From contig NZ_CP083956.1 of NCBI RefSeq assembly GCF_006442795.2, positions 5,061,501 to 5,125,500 of the forward strand: a stretch of 64,000 bases of DNA, in the 5' to 3' direction. Source of the stretch: Mesorhizobium sp. B1-1-8. GTDB taxonomy: Bacteria; Pseudomonadota; Alphaproteobacteria; Rhizobiales; Rhizobiaceae. Every line of letters begins with the position of its first letter. Within the stretch, counting starts at the first letter, position 1. Shown in pieces: positions 44,925 through 54,260 of this stretch. Position numbers and translations under genes: made by a program. The notes under the pieces were generated by a model. That model was not told the origin of the DNA, did not search any database, and saw only the letters and a program-made list of their open reading frames with translations.

Positions 44925-45200
44925 ATGCGCATAGTCTGTCCCTTCTGCGGCGAACGTGAACTCGGCGAGTTCACCTATCTCGGCGACGCCAAGCCGCAAC
45001 GCCCCGCGGCGGATGCCGGCGAAGACGCCGTCTACGATTACGTCTATCTGCGCGACAACATCGCCGGCGTGATGAGCGAGCACTGGTATCATGGCGGCGG
45101 CTGCCGGGCCTGGCTGAAGGTCACCCGCAACACGCTGACGCATGAGATTACGGCGGTAGAGCCGGCGGCTGGCGCAGGCGCCGCCAAGGTTGGTGCGTGA
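44925..45200 (+). CDS. mgdB: N-methylglutamate dehydrogenase subunit B (sarcosine oxidase delta-like)
   Basis: A 91-residue small subunit with the zinc-binding N-terminus MRIVCPFCGERELGEF, a later histidine/cysteine cluster (EHWYHGGGCRAWLKV), and the pattern of SoxD. It is a structural zinc-containing chain in heterotetrameric sarcosine oxidases. Its stop codon shares one base with the mgdC start (TGATG). Confidence 0.87.
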   Translation: MRIVCPFCGERELGEFTYLGDAKPQRPAADAGEDAVYDYVYLRDNIAGVMSEHWYHGGGCRAWLKVTRNTLTHEITAVEPAAGAGAAKVGA

Positions 45201-48181
45201 TGGTCGGCGATCAGGCAAACCGTCTCGCATCCGGCGGCCTCATCGACCGCTCGGCCGCGCTCAGTTTCCGTTTCGACGGCAAGACGTTTTTGGGCTTCAA
45301 GGGCGACACGCTGGCTTCCGCGCTGGTCGCCAACGGCGTCACGCTCGTCGGCCGTTCATTCAAATATCACCGCCCGCGCGGCATTCTCACCGCCGGGTCG
45401 GAAGAGCCCAACGCACTGGTCGAACTGCGTAGCGGCGCCAGGCGCGAGCCGAACACCAAGGCGACCACGGCCGAGCTCTATGAAGGCCTCGAAGCCGCCA
45501 GCCAGAACCGCTGGCCGTCGCTGCGCCACGATGTGATGGCGGTCAACCAGCTGTTCGCGCCGATCTTCGTCGCCGGCTTCTACTACAAGACCTTCATGTG
45601 GCCGGCGAAGTTCTGGGAAGCGATCTACGAGCCGGCGATCCGCCGCGCCGCCGGCCTCGGCCGCGCTGCCGGCATTGCCGATCCGGATCACTACGACAAG
45701 GCCTGGGCGCATTGCGACGTGCTGATCGCTGGCTCCGGCCCGGCGGGTCTGGCGGCGGCACTTGCAGCGGGCCGGAGCGGCGCGCGGGTCATCCTGTGCG
45801 AAGAAGATTTTGTCCCCGGCGGCCGCCTGCTGGCCGATGGCGGCACCATCGACGGACTGCCGGCCGCTGAGTGGGTTGCACGCGCGCTCGGCGAACTCGC
45901 CGCGATGCCCGATGTGCGCATCATGACGCGCACGACTTTGTTCGGCGTCTATGATAGTGGCATCTATGGTGCGATCGAGCGGGTCAACGACCATCTGCCG
46001 ACGCCGCCCGAACACCAGGTGCGGCAGCGCCTATGGCGCATCGTGGCCAGGCGCTGCGTCGTCGCGGCCGGCTCCATCGAACGGCCGATCGTCTTTGCCG
46101 GCAACGACACGCCGGGCGTGATGATGGCGTCCGCCATGCGCAGCTATATCGGGCGTTATGCGGCGGCGCCGGCAAAGCGCATGGCGCTGTTCACCAACAA
46201 CGAGGATGGCTGGCGCACCGTGGAGATGGCGCTGGGTGCTGGACTGCAGGTCGCGGCGGTGATCGACGCCCGGCCGGACATTTCGGCTGCTCATCGCTCG
46301 CTCGCCTCCAAGAACGGCTTCACGGTCCTGCATGGCTCGGTCAGCGGCGTCGACGGCGGCAAGGACGGCGTGCGCAAGATCGCCGTGTCGCTCATCGGCG
46401 GCGCCCGGGCCGAGGTCGAGGCCGACGGGCTTGCCATCTCCGGCGGCTGGAACCCGGCGGTCGGGCTGACCTCCTACCATCGCGGCCGGCCCAAATGGCG
46501 CGACGACATCGCCGCCTTCGTGCCTGATGGCGCACCGCCCGGCATGGTCGCGGCGGGCGCCGCCAACGGTGCCTTCGGTCTTGGCGCCTGCCTGCGCGAA
46601 GGTTTTGAGGCGGGTGCAGCAGCTGCGCATAACGCCGGACGCGGCGGCAATGTCGGGTCCATGCCTGTCGCGGACGATGAAGCCTTTTCGCTGACGCCGC
46701 TCTGGCATGTGAAAAGCAAGGGCAAGGCCTTCGTCGACCAGCAGCACGACGTCACTGCATCCGACATCGAACTGGCGCAGCGCGAGGGGTTTGAATCGGT
46801 CGAGCACCTGAAGCGCTACACCACGCTCGGCATGGCCACCGACCAGGGCAAGACCTCCAACGTCGCCGGCCTCGCCATCATGGCTGCGGTCACCGGTAAG
46901 TCGATCCCCGAGACCGGCACGACGATCTACCGGCCGCCCTATGTGCCGGTCGCGATCGGCGCCTTCGCCGGCCATCACCGCGACGAGACTTTCCATGCGA
47001 CGCGGCTGACGCCGTCGCATCACTGGGCCGCCGAGCAAGGTGCTGTTTTTGTCGACACCGGCTTATGGAAACGCGCGCAGTGGTACCCCCGCGCCGGCGA
47101 GAAGGACTGGCTGGAATCGGTTACCCGCGAGGTCAAGACGGTGCGCTCGGGCGTTGGCTTTTGCGATGTCTCGACGCTCGGCAAGATCGACGTGCACGGC
47201 CCTGACGCGGGCGCCTTCCTCGACCGCGTCTACATCAACACCTTCTCCACCCTTGCCGTCGGTAAGGCGCGCTATGGGCTGATGCTGCGCGAGGACGGCA
47301 TCGTCTATGACGACGGCACCACGTCGCGGCTGGCCGATGACCATTATTTCCTGACCACCACCACCGCCAAGGCCGGGCTGGTGATGCAGCACCTGGAATT
47401 CTGCCGGCAGGTGCTGTTTGCGGAACTCGATGTGCAGCTGACCTCGGTCTCCGACCAGTGGGCGCAATTCTCCATCGCCGGACCGAAGACCCGCGACCTG
47501 CTGAAGGAAATCGTCGATCCGGCCGAGGACCTTTCCAACGAAGGCTTTCCGTTCATGGGCGCGCGGGAAGTCGCGTTGCGCGGCGGCATCAGGGCAAGGC
47601 TGTTCCGCATCTCCTTCTCCGGCGAGATGGCCTTCGAGATTTCCGTGCCGGCGCGCTATGGCGAAGCGCTGGTGCGCAATCTGATGATCGCCGGCAAGCA
47701 ATTTGGCGTCACGCCCTACGGCACCGAGGCGCTTGGCGTGATGCGCATCGAGAAGGGCCATGTCGCGGGGCCGGAATTGAGCGGCACCACGACGGCCGCC
47801 GATCTCGGCCTCGGCAAGATGATGTCGACCAAGAAGGATTTCATCGGCCGCGTCATGGCCGGCCGCGAGGCGCTGGTGGCACCGAACCGGCAGGTCGTGG
47901 TCGGCATCAAGCCGACCGACAAGGCGCGCCGCCTGCGCTCCGGTGCGCACATCATTCCGAAGGGCGAGACACCCGGTCCCGACAACGACCAGGGCTATGT
48001 CACGTCGGTCTGCTTCTCGCCGGTGCTCGACCAGTGGATCGGACTCGGCCTTGTCGAACGCGGCCGCGAGCGCATCGGCGAGATCGTGCGCGCGCACGAT
48101 CCGCTGCGCGGCGAGGAGTATGATGTCGAGCTCTGCAATTCCGTCTTCTACGATCCCGATGGAGAGCGCCAGCGTGGCTGA
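45200..48181 (+). CDS. mgdC: N-methylglutamate dehydrogenase subunit C (sarcosine oxidase alpha-like)
   Basis: A 993-residue multidomain chain. Residues about 15-100 are a 2Fe-2S-like small domain (GRSFKYHRPRGILTAGSEEP). They are followed by an NAD-binding FAD-type reductase (LIAGSGPAGLAAALAAGRSG) and a C-terminal aminomethyltransferase (GcvT-like) domain (TLGKIDVHGPDAGAFLDRVY, GVTPYGTEALGVMRIEKGHV). The folate domain captures the one-carbon unit. ATG 45200 is preferred to GTG 45197. Its end overlaps mgdD by eight bases. Confidence 0.88.
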   Translation: MVGDQANRLASGGLIDRSAALSFRFDGKTFLGFKGDTLASALVANGVTLVGRSFKYHRPRGILTAGSEEPNALVELRSGARREPNTKATTAELYEGLEAASQNRWPSLRHDVMAVNQLFAPIFVAGFYYKTFMWPAKFWEAIYEPAIRRAAGLGRAAGIADPDHYDKAWAHCDVLIAGSGPAGLAAALAAGRSGARVILCEEDFVPGGRLLADGGTIDGLPAAEWVARALGELAAMPDVRIMTRTTLFGVYDSGIYGAIERVNDHLPTPPEHQVRQRLWRIVARRCVVAAGSIERPIVFAGNDTPGVMMASAMRSYIGRYAAAPAKRMALFTNNEDGWRTVEMALGAGLQVAAVIDARPDISAAHRSLASKNGFTVLHGSVSGVDGGKDGVRKIAVSLIGGARAEVEADGLAISGGWNPAVGLTSYHRGRPKWRDDIAAFVPDGAPPGMVAAGAANGAFGLGACLREGFEAGAAAAHNAGRGGNVGSMPVADDEAFSLTPLWHVKSKGKAFVDQQHDVTASDIELAQREGFESVEHLKRYTTLGMATDQGKTSNVAGLAIMAAVTGKSIPETGTTIYRPPYVPVAIGAFAGHHRDETFHATRLTPSHHWAAEQGAVFVDTGLWKRAQWYPRAGEKDWLESVTREVKTVRSGVGFCDVSTLGKIDVHGPDAGAFLDRVYINTFSTLAVGKARYGLMLREDGIVYDDGTTSRLADDHYFLTTTTAKAGLVMQHLEFCRQVLFAELDVQLTSVSDQWAQFSIAGPKTRDLLKEIVDPAEDLSNEGFPFMGAREVALRGGIRARLFRISFSGEMAFEISVPARYGEALVRNLMIAGKQFGVTPYGTEALGVMRIEKGHVAGPELSGTTTAADLGLGKMMSTKKDFIGRVMAGREALVAPNRQVVVGIKPTDKARRLRSGAHIIPKGETPGPDNDQGYVTSVCFSPVLDQWIGLGLVERGRERIGEIVRAHDPLRGEEYDVELCNSVFYDPDGERQRG

Positions 48182-48794
48182 TTTTTCCTGGGAAGTCCGC
48201 AGCCCGCTGCAACACGCGCTCGTCGCGGGGCCGTATGGGGCACGGGGCGAAGCCGGCGTGACGCTGACCGAGATCCGCAATTTCGGCCTCGTCCAGGTGA
48301 TGGCGCGACGCGGCAAGGCCGGCGAGATGGTCAAGGCCGCGCAGGCGCGGTTCGGCGTCGCGGCTCCGGAAACGCCGAAGGCGGTGGGCACGGCGGACGC
48401 AATGCTGATCTGGTCGGGACCGGACCAGTTCTTCGTCCTGTCGAAGGGTGGCAGGCACGGGATTGAAGCGCTCGCTCCTGTCTTTGCAGGGTCGGCTTCG
48501 CTTTCCGACCAGTCACATGCGCGGGCTCTGATCAGCGTTTCAGGTGAGAAGGCGCGGGCGATGCTTGCGAAGCTGTCGTCTATCGACCTGCATCCCGATG
48601 TGTTCGCGATTAACTCAGCGGCGGCGACCTCGGTGGATCACACCAGCGTCACGCTTTGGCGAGGTAGTGATCGCAACGGACAGGCGGTGTTCAATCTGCT
48701 CGTGTTCGCGACTTTCGCTGAGAGCCTGTGGCACACGATGCTGGATTCGGCTGCGGAGTATGGCGTCGTTATCCGGCATTCTGAAGAATTGTAG
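48174..48794 (+). CDS. mgdD: N-methylglutamate dehydrogenase subunit D (sarcosine oxidase gamma-like)
   Basis: A 206-residue SoxG-like chain (MADFSWEVRSPLQHAL, ARGEAGVTLTEIRNFGLVQV, WSGPDQFFVL, LSDQSHARALISVSG). GTG 48174 is favoured because GGAGAG (48161-48166) stands seven bases ahead of it and the product then begins in the family style; the ATG at 48159 would add five residues. It is the last gene of the mgsABC-gmaS-mgdABCD operon. Confidence 0.85.
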   Translation: MADFSWEVRSPLQHALVAGPYGARGEAGVTLTEIRNFGLVQVMARRGKAGEMVKAAQARFGVAAPETPKAVGTADAMLIWSGPDQFFVLSKGGRHGIEALAPVFAGSASLSDQSHARALISVSGEKARAMLAKLSSIDLHPDVFAINSAAATSVDHTSVTLWRGSDRNGQAVFNLLVFATFAESLWHTMLDSAAEYGVVIRHSEEL

Positions 48795-48911
48795 CTGGAT
48801 AGTTTTCGGGCCCGGAGTGATGGGCACCTTGCTGTAACAGATTGCATCTCCGTAGACGGAGCAGCCCAGCGCGACTTCCAGGGGGTCAAGTTACGCAATA
48901 TCCTCTTAAAA

Positions 48912-49577
48912 CTACCAAGGACGACGAACGCAGTGGTTCGGGCTGTATGTGGTCGGGACTGCGTCCATGGCTTTACTATATTCGGAAAAGCTTGGAATGA
49001 GCCCCAAATTGATGGCCTGGGCAACGCATCTGTCACCAACGTTCGAGGCGTTTGCCTGAGAAAGGCAATTTTCCAACTTTGTGATTGAAATTGGCGGGGG
49101 AGCCTTGATTGAGCTATAACTGATCCGGCCGGAGCGAATGGATACGACCGTTATATCGCCCTTCCTCCATCTAGCAGGGTCAAAGATGTAGTAGAGATTG
49201 CGCTTATCAGGATATTCTGACGCTGTCGCAGCGTAGATTGTCATGACAAGCACGTTGGCAAATGACCTAACTCCCATATCAACTTTCATATCCGAATCAG
49301 AGGCGGGGAGTTCGAGCCTCCCCCCGAGCTCAGAGGCAAGTTCTGAAAGCGCTTCGCCATCGCCTTCTCGCGCCATTGGCCAAAGCAGCGCCCACTGTTT
49401 TTGACATTGGTTATTGTAGTAGGCGTCTGCGGCAACCTTCAGACGCTCCTCACGGGTCAAAGTCGACGTAAGGCTTGATTTACCTGTGAGATCACATCCG
49501 CAGAGAAAGGAAGAGACCAGAAGACCGCAACATACTTTCACTGTAAACCGGGTCGGTAGGCTCATGAAAAGCCCCAT
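48912..49577 (-). CDS. Putative lipoprotein of unknown function, lower GC than neighbours
   Basis: A 221-residue protein without recognised relatives. ATG 49577 has GGAG eight bases upstream (an alternative start is 49565). The N-terminus is a hydrophobic signal ending in a lipobox-like LCGC, then a polar region. The mature part includes several cysteines (NNQCQKQWALLW, ENCLSQANASNVGDRC), which suggest disulfides in the periplasm. Base composition is clearly lower in GC than the flanking mgd and tdm genes, a sign of recent acquisition. It is on the opposite strand to both neighbours and does not look related to amine metabolism. Confidence 0.65.
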   Translation of the reverse strand: MGLFMSLPTRFTVKVCCGLLVSSFLCGCDLTGKSSLTSTLTREERLKVAADAYYNNQCQKQWALLWPMAREGDGEALSELASELGGRLELPASDSDMKVDMGVRSFANVLVMTIYAATASEYPDKRNLYYIFDPARWRKGDITVVSIRSGRISYSSIKAPPPISITKLENCLSQANASNVGDRCVAQAINLGLIPSFSEYSKAMDAVPTTYSPNHCVRRPW

Positions 49578-49846
49578 TCCGTCATCTCCATCAAAGGGCC
49601 GAGTCTCGGCACCCACCGGTTGTATCAGCACCTTGTCGTCGAGTGTATTGTATTGTGGGAGCGCGAAAGCCTCGGATGAGGGGCAGTGCCGACGTTCGGG
49701 ATCAGGGTAGTCGGCAAGAACCTACCTGAACGAGCAGCCCCAATGACGGCACCGCAGCCTTGCCAAATCCATCTCCACTGCTATTCTCCCGGCTAAAATA
49801 ATTTTACACACAGGCAAACTGTTTCTCCCTCGGAGGAGGGTTTGAG

Positions 49847-52216
49847 ATGAGCCAGTCGCCCTACCCCGAAGTCGCTGCCGGCCCGCCGCGGCCGAGCCTG
49901 ATCCTGCGGCCCGGCCAGATCGCGCTGCCGCCCGGCATGGAGCGCTATACCGTACAGGGCAATGGCGCGGTGCTGATCGATGTCGAGGCCGGCGATACGG
50001 TCAGCGTACGCAATGTCGAGGGCGGACAGCCTTGCGAGCTGCTCGCCTGGGACAAGGCCGGCGTCACCGATCCCGGCATTTTCGGCGAACGGGCCAACAG
50101 CAATGCCGCCGGCATCAAGGCGATGCTGATCGATGGCGACGACAGCCTTTCGGCACTGCGCCGTGGCCTCGAGCGCCGCCAGGTTCAGCTTGACCAGCCG
50201 AAAGCCGTGCGCGTCTTCGGTGGCGCCACGCCGGCCGGCACCGAGCAGACATTCGCAATACAGCGCGACGGCGCGATGCTGATTGCCGCGCCCGGCGGGC
50301 CGATGCTGGTCGACGGCCATAACACCGCGACGCCACTCACGGTGATCGTGCGCCGCGCCACAATCCGCCTGAAGGCGAAGTCGGAGCTGCCAGATCCGCT
50401 CACCGATCCGGTGCTTGATCTCAGAGTGCATTCGGCGACGGCGGAATCCTACTTCGTCAAGGCCGGCGACTATCTGCAGATCATCGATGTCGACGGCCGC
50501 CAATGCACCGACTTCCAGTGTTTTTCGGCGCGCAAGCTGGACAAGGGACGCGACCACCCGCTCGACGTGACGACAACCCGCACGCTGATGGGCACCGCTT
50601 ATCCGCTGCCCGGCCTGCATTCCAAATACTACGACCAGGACATGGAGCCGCTGGTCGAGGTGGTGCAGGACACATGCGGGCGGCACGATGCCTTCGCGCT
50701 CGCCTGCGCGGCCAAATATTACGACGACATCGGCTATCCCGGCCACATCAACTGCTCGGAGAATTTCAACCGGGCGCTGGACGGCAAAGGCGTCAACCCG
50801 CGCGCGGGCTGGATGGCGATCAACTTCTTCTTCAACACGGCAATCGACGCGCATGGCGTAATGGTCTCGGACGAGCCATGGTCGCGCCCGGGCGACTATG
50901 TGCTGCTCAGGGCGCTGACCGACATCGTCTGCGTGTCGTCGGCCTGCCCGGACGACACGACGCCCGCCAATGGCTGGAATCTTACCGACATCCATGTGCG
51001 CACCTATTCCGGCCAGCACAAGTTCTCGCGAGCGATCGCCAGACGCATGACGCCCGATTCGGAACCGAAAATGACCCGCGAGACAGCCTTTCATTCGAGT
51101 TTTGCCAAGCACACGCGCGACTTCGTCGAGTACAGGGGCTATTGGCTCGCCAACTCCTTCGCCAAGGAAGGCGCCATCGCCGAATACTGGGCCTGCCGCC
51201 AAGCAGCCGTGATTATGGACCTGTCGCCGCTGCGCAAATTCGAGGTCACCGGTCCGGACGCCGAAGCGCTGCTGCAATACACGCTGACCCGCGATGTCAA
51301 GAAACTCGGCGTCGGTCAGGTCGTCTATTCGGCGATGTGCTACGGGCATGGCGGCATGATCGACGACGGCACGTTGCTGCGGCTCGGCAAGGACAATTTC
51401 CGCTGGGTCGGCGGCGACGATCTTTCCGGCGAGTGGCTGCGCGACACGGCAACGAAGCTCGGGCTCAACGTGCTGGTGCGCTCTTCCACCGACCAGATGC
51501 ACAACATCGCCGTGCAAGGGCCGAAGAGCCGCGATATCCTGAAGGAGGTCGTCTGGACCTCGCCGGTGCAGCCCTCGATCGGCGAACTCGAATGGTTCCG
51601 TTTCGCGATCGGCCGCATCGGCGGCGGCAACGGCATTCCCGTCGTCGTCTCGCGCACCGGCTATACCGGCGAGCTCGGTTACGAGATCTGGTGCCATCCG
51701 CGCGACGCCGAAAAAGTGTTCGACGCCGTCTGGGAGGCGGGCCAGCCGCACGGGCTGAAACCGATGGGGCTGCAGGCGCTCGACATGGTGCGCATCGAAG
51801 CCGGCCTGATCTTCGCCGGCTACGAGTTCTCCGACCAGACCGATCCCTTCGAGGCCGGCATCGGCTTCACCGTACCGCTGAAGACCAAGGCCGACGACTT
51901 CATCGGCCGCGAGGCGCTGATCCGGCGTAAGGAGCATCCGCAAACCAAGCTGGTCGGCCTCGACATCGACGCCAATATCCCGGTCGGCCATGGCGACTGC
52001 GTGCATGTCGGGCGTGCCCAGATCGGCGTCGTCACCTCCGGCATGCGCTCGCCCCTGCTTGGAAAGACCATCGCACTGGCAAGGCTCGATGTTATCCATG
52101 CCGAGATCGGCACGGAGGTCGAGATCGGCAAGCTCGACGGACATGCCAAGCGGCTGCCGGCGCGCGTCGTCGCCTTCGCCCATTACGATCCGCAAAAGAC
52201 AAGGCCGCGCTCCTGA
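49847..52216 (+). CDS. tdm: Trimethylamine N-oxide demethylase (DUF1989 plus GcvT domains)
   Basis: A 789-residue two-domain enzyme that demethylates TMAO to dimethylamine and passes the formaldehyde to tetrahydrofolate. After an N-terminal cupin-like part, the catalytic DUF1989 domain spans about residues 190-370, with cysteines suited to a zinc site (VDGRQCTDFQCFS, DTCGRHDAFALACAAKYYDD, GHINCSENFNRAL). The C-terminal GcvT domain begins near residue 425 (AVIMDLSPLRKFEVTGPDAE, VVVSRTGYTGELGYEIWCHP). The domain pair matches Tdm of Methylocella and Roseobacter. GGAGGAG lies about eight bases before ATG 49847. Confidence 0.9.
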   Translation: MSQSPYPEVAAGPPRPSLILRPGQIALPPGMERYTVQGNGAVLIDVEAGDTVSVRNVEGGQPCELLAWDKAGVTDPGIFGERANSNAAGIKAMLIDGDDSLSALRRGLERRQVQLDQPKAVRVFGGATPAGTEQTFAIQRDGAMLIAAPGGPMLVDGHNTATPLTVIVRRATIRLKAKSELPDPLTDPVLDLRVHSATAESYFVKAGDYLQIIDVDGRQCTDFQCFSARKLDKGRDHPLDVTTTRTLMGTAYPLPGLHSKYYDQDMEPLVEVVQDTCGRHDAFALACAAKYYDDIGYPGHINCSENFNRALDGKGVNPRAGWMAINFFFNTAIDAHGVMVSDEPWSRPGDYVLLRALTDIVCVSSACPDDTTPANGWNLTDIHVRTYSGQHKFSRAIARRMTPDSEPKMTRETAFHSSFAKHTRDFVEYRGYWLANSFAKEGAIAEYWACRQAAVIMDLSPLRKFEVTGPDAEALLQYTLTRDVKKLGVGQVVYSAMCYGHGGMIDDGTLLRLGKDNFRWVGGDDLSGEWLRDTATKLGLNVLVRSSTDQMHNIAVQGPKSRDILKEVVWTSPVQPSIGELEWFRFAIGRIGGGNGIPVVVSRTGYTGELGYEIWCHPRDAEKVFDAVWEAGQPHGLKPMGLQALDMVRIEAGLIFAGYEFSDQTDPFEAGIGFTVPLKTKADDFIGREALIRRKEHPQTKLVGLDIDANIPVGHGDCVHVGRAQIGVVTSGMRSPLLGKTIALARLDVIHAEIGTEVEIGKLDGHAKRLPARVVAFAHYDPQKTRPRS

Positions 52217-52469
52217 CGGCCGCCTCGCAGGCTTGATAAGACCGCTTTGCTGGCTATCACTGGTGATGGGCGAGGCCCCTGTTCACAACCGTGATGTGCA
52301 CAGCGCGACAAAACGCTTGACGTGAAAGCGCGCCGGATCGATCTTCACTCTTAAGAAAAAAATACGACTGAGTGGAAACACGACGGTCGGACCATGATGG
52401 CCGGGGAGCAAGCTTCGCAAGAGCCGAAGCGTCGCCGGCGGGGAACTGAAAAAAGGGGAAGACAATCAT

Positions 52470-54179
52470 ATGAGCACGATAAGCACCGTCCTGGAGCAGC
52501 CTGCCGAAAGCAAGCTGCTCAGGCACATCGACTGGCGCGGCGCCTTCTGGGTGGCGAGCGGCGTTCCCGCTCTCGTCCTGTTCTCGATCGGCGGCATTGC
52601 CGGCACGACGGGAAAGCTGGCCTTCCTGATCTGGACGGTGTCCATGATCATGGGTTTCCTGCAATCCTTCACCTATGCCGAGATCGCCGGCCTGTTCCCG
52701 AACAAGTCGGGCGGCGCCTCGATCTACGGCGCTACCGCCTGGCTGCGCTACTCGAAATTCATCGCGCCGCTGTCTGTCTGGTGCAACTGGTTCGCCTGGT
52801 CGCCAGTGCTGTCGCTCGGCTGCTCGATCGCCGCCGCCTATATCCTCAACGCACTGGCGCCGGTACCGATCTTCACCGAGACCTCGCCGGACGTCGTTGC
52901 CTATATCGCCGCGCATGCCGGAACGGCGCCCGCCGACGCCATCACCGCCGTCACGGCCGCCGCGACGCCGGCAATCCGCACCTGGTCGCTGTGGAGCCAT
53001 ACGCTGGGGCCGGTGTCCTTCACCTTCAACGCCACTTTCTTCATCGGCGCGGTGCTGATGCTGGTCATCTTCTCGATCCAGCATCGCGGCATCCTCGGCA
53101 CCGCCAGCGTGCAGAAATACATCGGCCTCCTGGTCATCATCCCGATGCTGATCGTCGGCGTGGTGCCGATCTTCACGGGGCAGATCGACTGGGCGAATTT
53201 CTCGCCGCTGGTGCCGCTGGCGGCCGCCTATGCACCCGAACCCGGCTCCTGGAACATCGCCGGCTGGACACTGGCGCTCGGCGGCATGTTCATCGCGGCC
53301 TGGTCGACCTACGGCTTCGAGACCGCGGTGTGCTACACGTCGGAGTTCAAGAACCCCGGCACCGACACCTTCAAGGCGATCTTCTATTCCGGCCTGCTCT
53401 GCATGCTCTTGTTCATCCTCGTGCCCTTCACCTTCCAGGGCGTGCTGGGCTTGAACGGCATGCTGGCGACGCCGATCGTCGACGGCTCCGGCGTGGCCGA
53501 TGCCTTGGCCGGCATGGTCGGCGGCGGCAACATCATCCACAGTCTTCTGGTGATGCTGATGATCCTGGCGCTGGTGCTGTGCATCATGACTGCGATGGCC
53601 GGCTCCTCGCGCACGCTCTACCAGGGCTCGGTCGACGGCTGGCTGCCGCGCTATCTCAGCCATGTCAACGAGCATGGTGCCCCGACGCGGGCCATGTGGA
53701 CCGACCTCTGCTTCAACCTAATCGTGCTGGCCATTGCCTCGGCCGATGCGACGAGCTTCTTCTTCATCCTCGCCGTGTCGAACTGCGGCTACATCATCTT
53801 CAACTTCCTCAACCTCAACGCCGGCTGGATCCACCGCATCGACAACGGCCACATCAACCGGCCGTGGCGGGCGCCGAGCTGGCTCTTGGGGATCGGGGCA
53901 ATCTTCGCCTACGTCAATGCGATTTTCATGGGCGCCGGCGCCAAGGTGTGGAACCCGATGGCGCTGTGGGCCGGGCTGATCACCGCCGCGCTGATCATCC
54001 CGGTGTTCTGCTTCCGCCACTACATCCAGGACGGCGGCAAGTTTCCCGACCACATGCTGGCCGATCTCGGCATGAGTTCGGCCGATCTCAAGGTCAAGAA
54101 GGCGGGAATGCTGCCCTATCTGACGCTGGCGGCCGGCGTGGCGGTGATGCTGATCGCCAACTGGGTGTTCGTCATCTGA
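52470..54179 (+). CDS. APC-family permease, second in the locus
   Basis: A 569-residue secondary transporter with about twelve to fourteen helices, larger than the one at 36699. Family features are VLFSIGGIAGTTGKLAFLIW, GLFPNKSGGASIYGATAWLR and YGFETAVCYTSEFKNPGTDT. The long loop between early helices (FTETSPDVVAYIAAHAGTAP) is an insertion compared with common APC proteins. It is 253 bases downstream of tdm and likely moves a methylated amine, but the substrate cannot be read. The upstream region contains TTCACTCTTAAGAAA, similar to the dmmD-region dyad. Confidence 0.9.
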   Translation: MSTISTVLEQPAESKLLRHIDWRGAFWVASGVPALVLFSIGGIAGTTGKLAFLIWTVSMIMGFLQSFTYAEIAGLFPNKSGGASIYGATAWLRYSKFIAPLSVWCNWFAWSPVLSLGCSIAAAYILNALAPVPIFTETSPDVVAYIAAHAGTAPADAITAVTAAATPAIRTWSLWSHTLGPVSFTFNATFFIGAVLMLVIFSIQHRGILGTASVQKYIGLLVIIPMLIVGVVPIFTGQIDWANFSPLVPLAAAYAPEPGSWNIAGWTLALGGMFIAAWSTYGFETAVCYTSEFKNPGTDTFKAIFYSGLLCMLLFILVPFTFQGVLGLNGMLATPIVDGSGVADALAGMVGGGNIIHSLLVMLMILALVLCIMTAMAGSSRTLYQGSVDGWLPRYLSHVNEHGAPTRAMWTDLCFNLIVLAIASADATSFFFILAVSNCGYIIFNFLNLNAGWIHRIDNGHINRPWRAPSWLLGIGAIFAYVNAIFMGAGAKVWNPMALWAGLITAALIIPVFCFRHYIQDGGKFPDHMLADLGMSSADLKVKKAGMLPYLTLAAGVAVMLIANWVFVI

Positions 54180-54195
54180 TGGCCTGACAGGCTGG

Positions 54196-54255
54196 GCGGC
54201 TTCTGCCGCCAAAAACCAGAAGCCGGCCGATCGAAAAAACGAGCGGCCGGCTTCT
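54196..54255. terminator. Double bidirectional terminator between convergent operons
   Basis: Hairpin 1 is GGCGGC-TTCT-GCCGCC followed by five A/T-rich bases. Hairpin 2 is AGAAGCCGGCCG (54218-54229) with CGGCCGGCTTCT (54244-54255), a perfect 12-bp stem followed by TTC. A-runs on one side and T-runs on the other serve transcription from both directions (APC permease and efflux pump). Confidence 0.85.
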
Positions 54256-54260
54256 TTCAT

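Noticed and set aside
43597..48794. Naming this block soxBDAG (sarcosine oxidase)
   Set aside because: The subunits are homologous, but adjacency in one operon to gmaS and mgsABC favours N-methylglutamate dehydrogenase. Sarcosine activity cannot be excluded by sequence.
52257..53675. Minus-strand open frame opposite the second APC permease
   Set aside because: Same shadow composition; no start signal and no recognisable domain.
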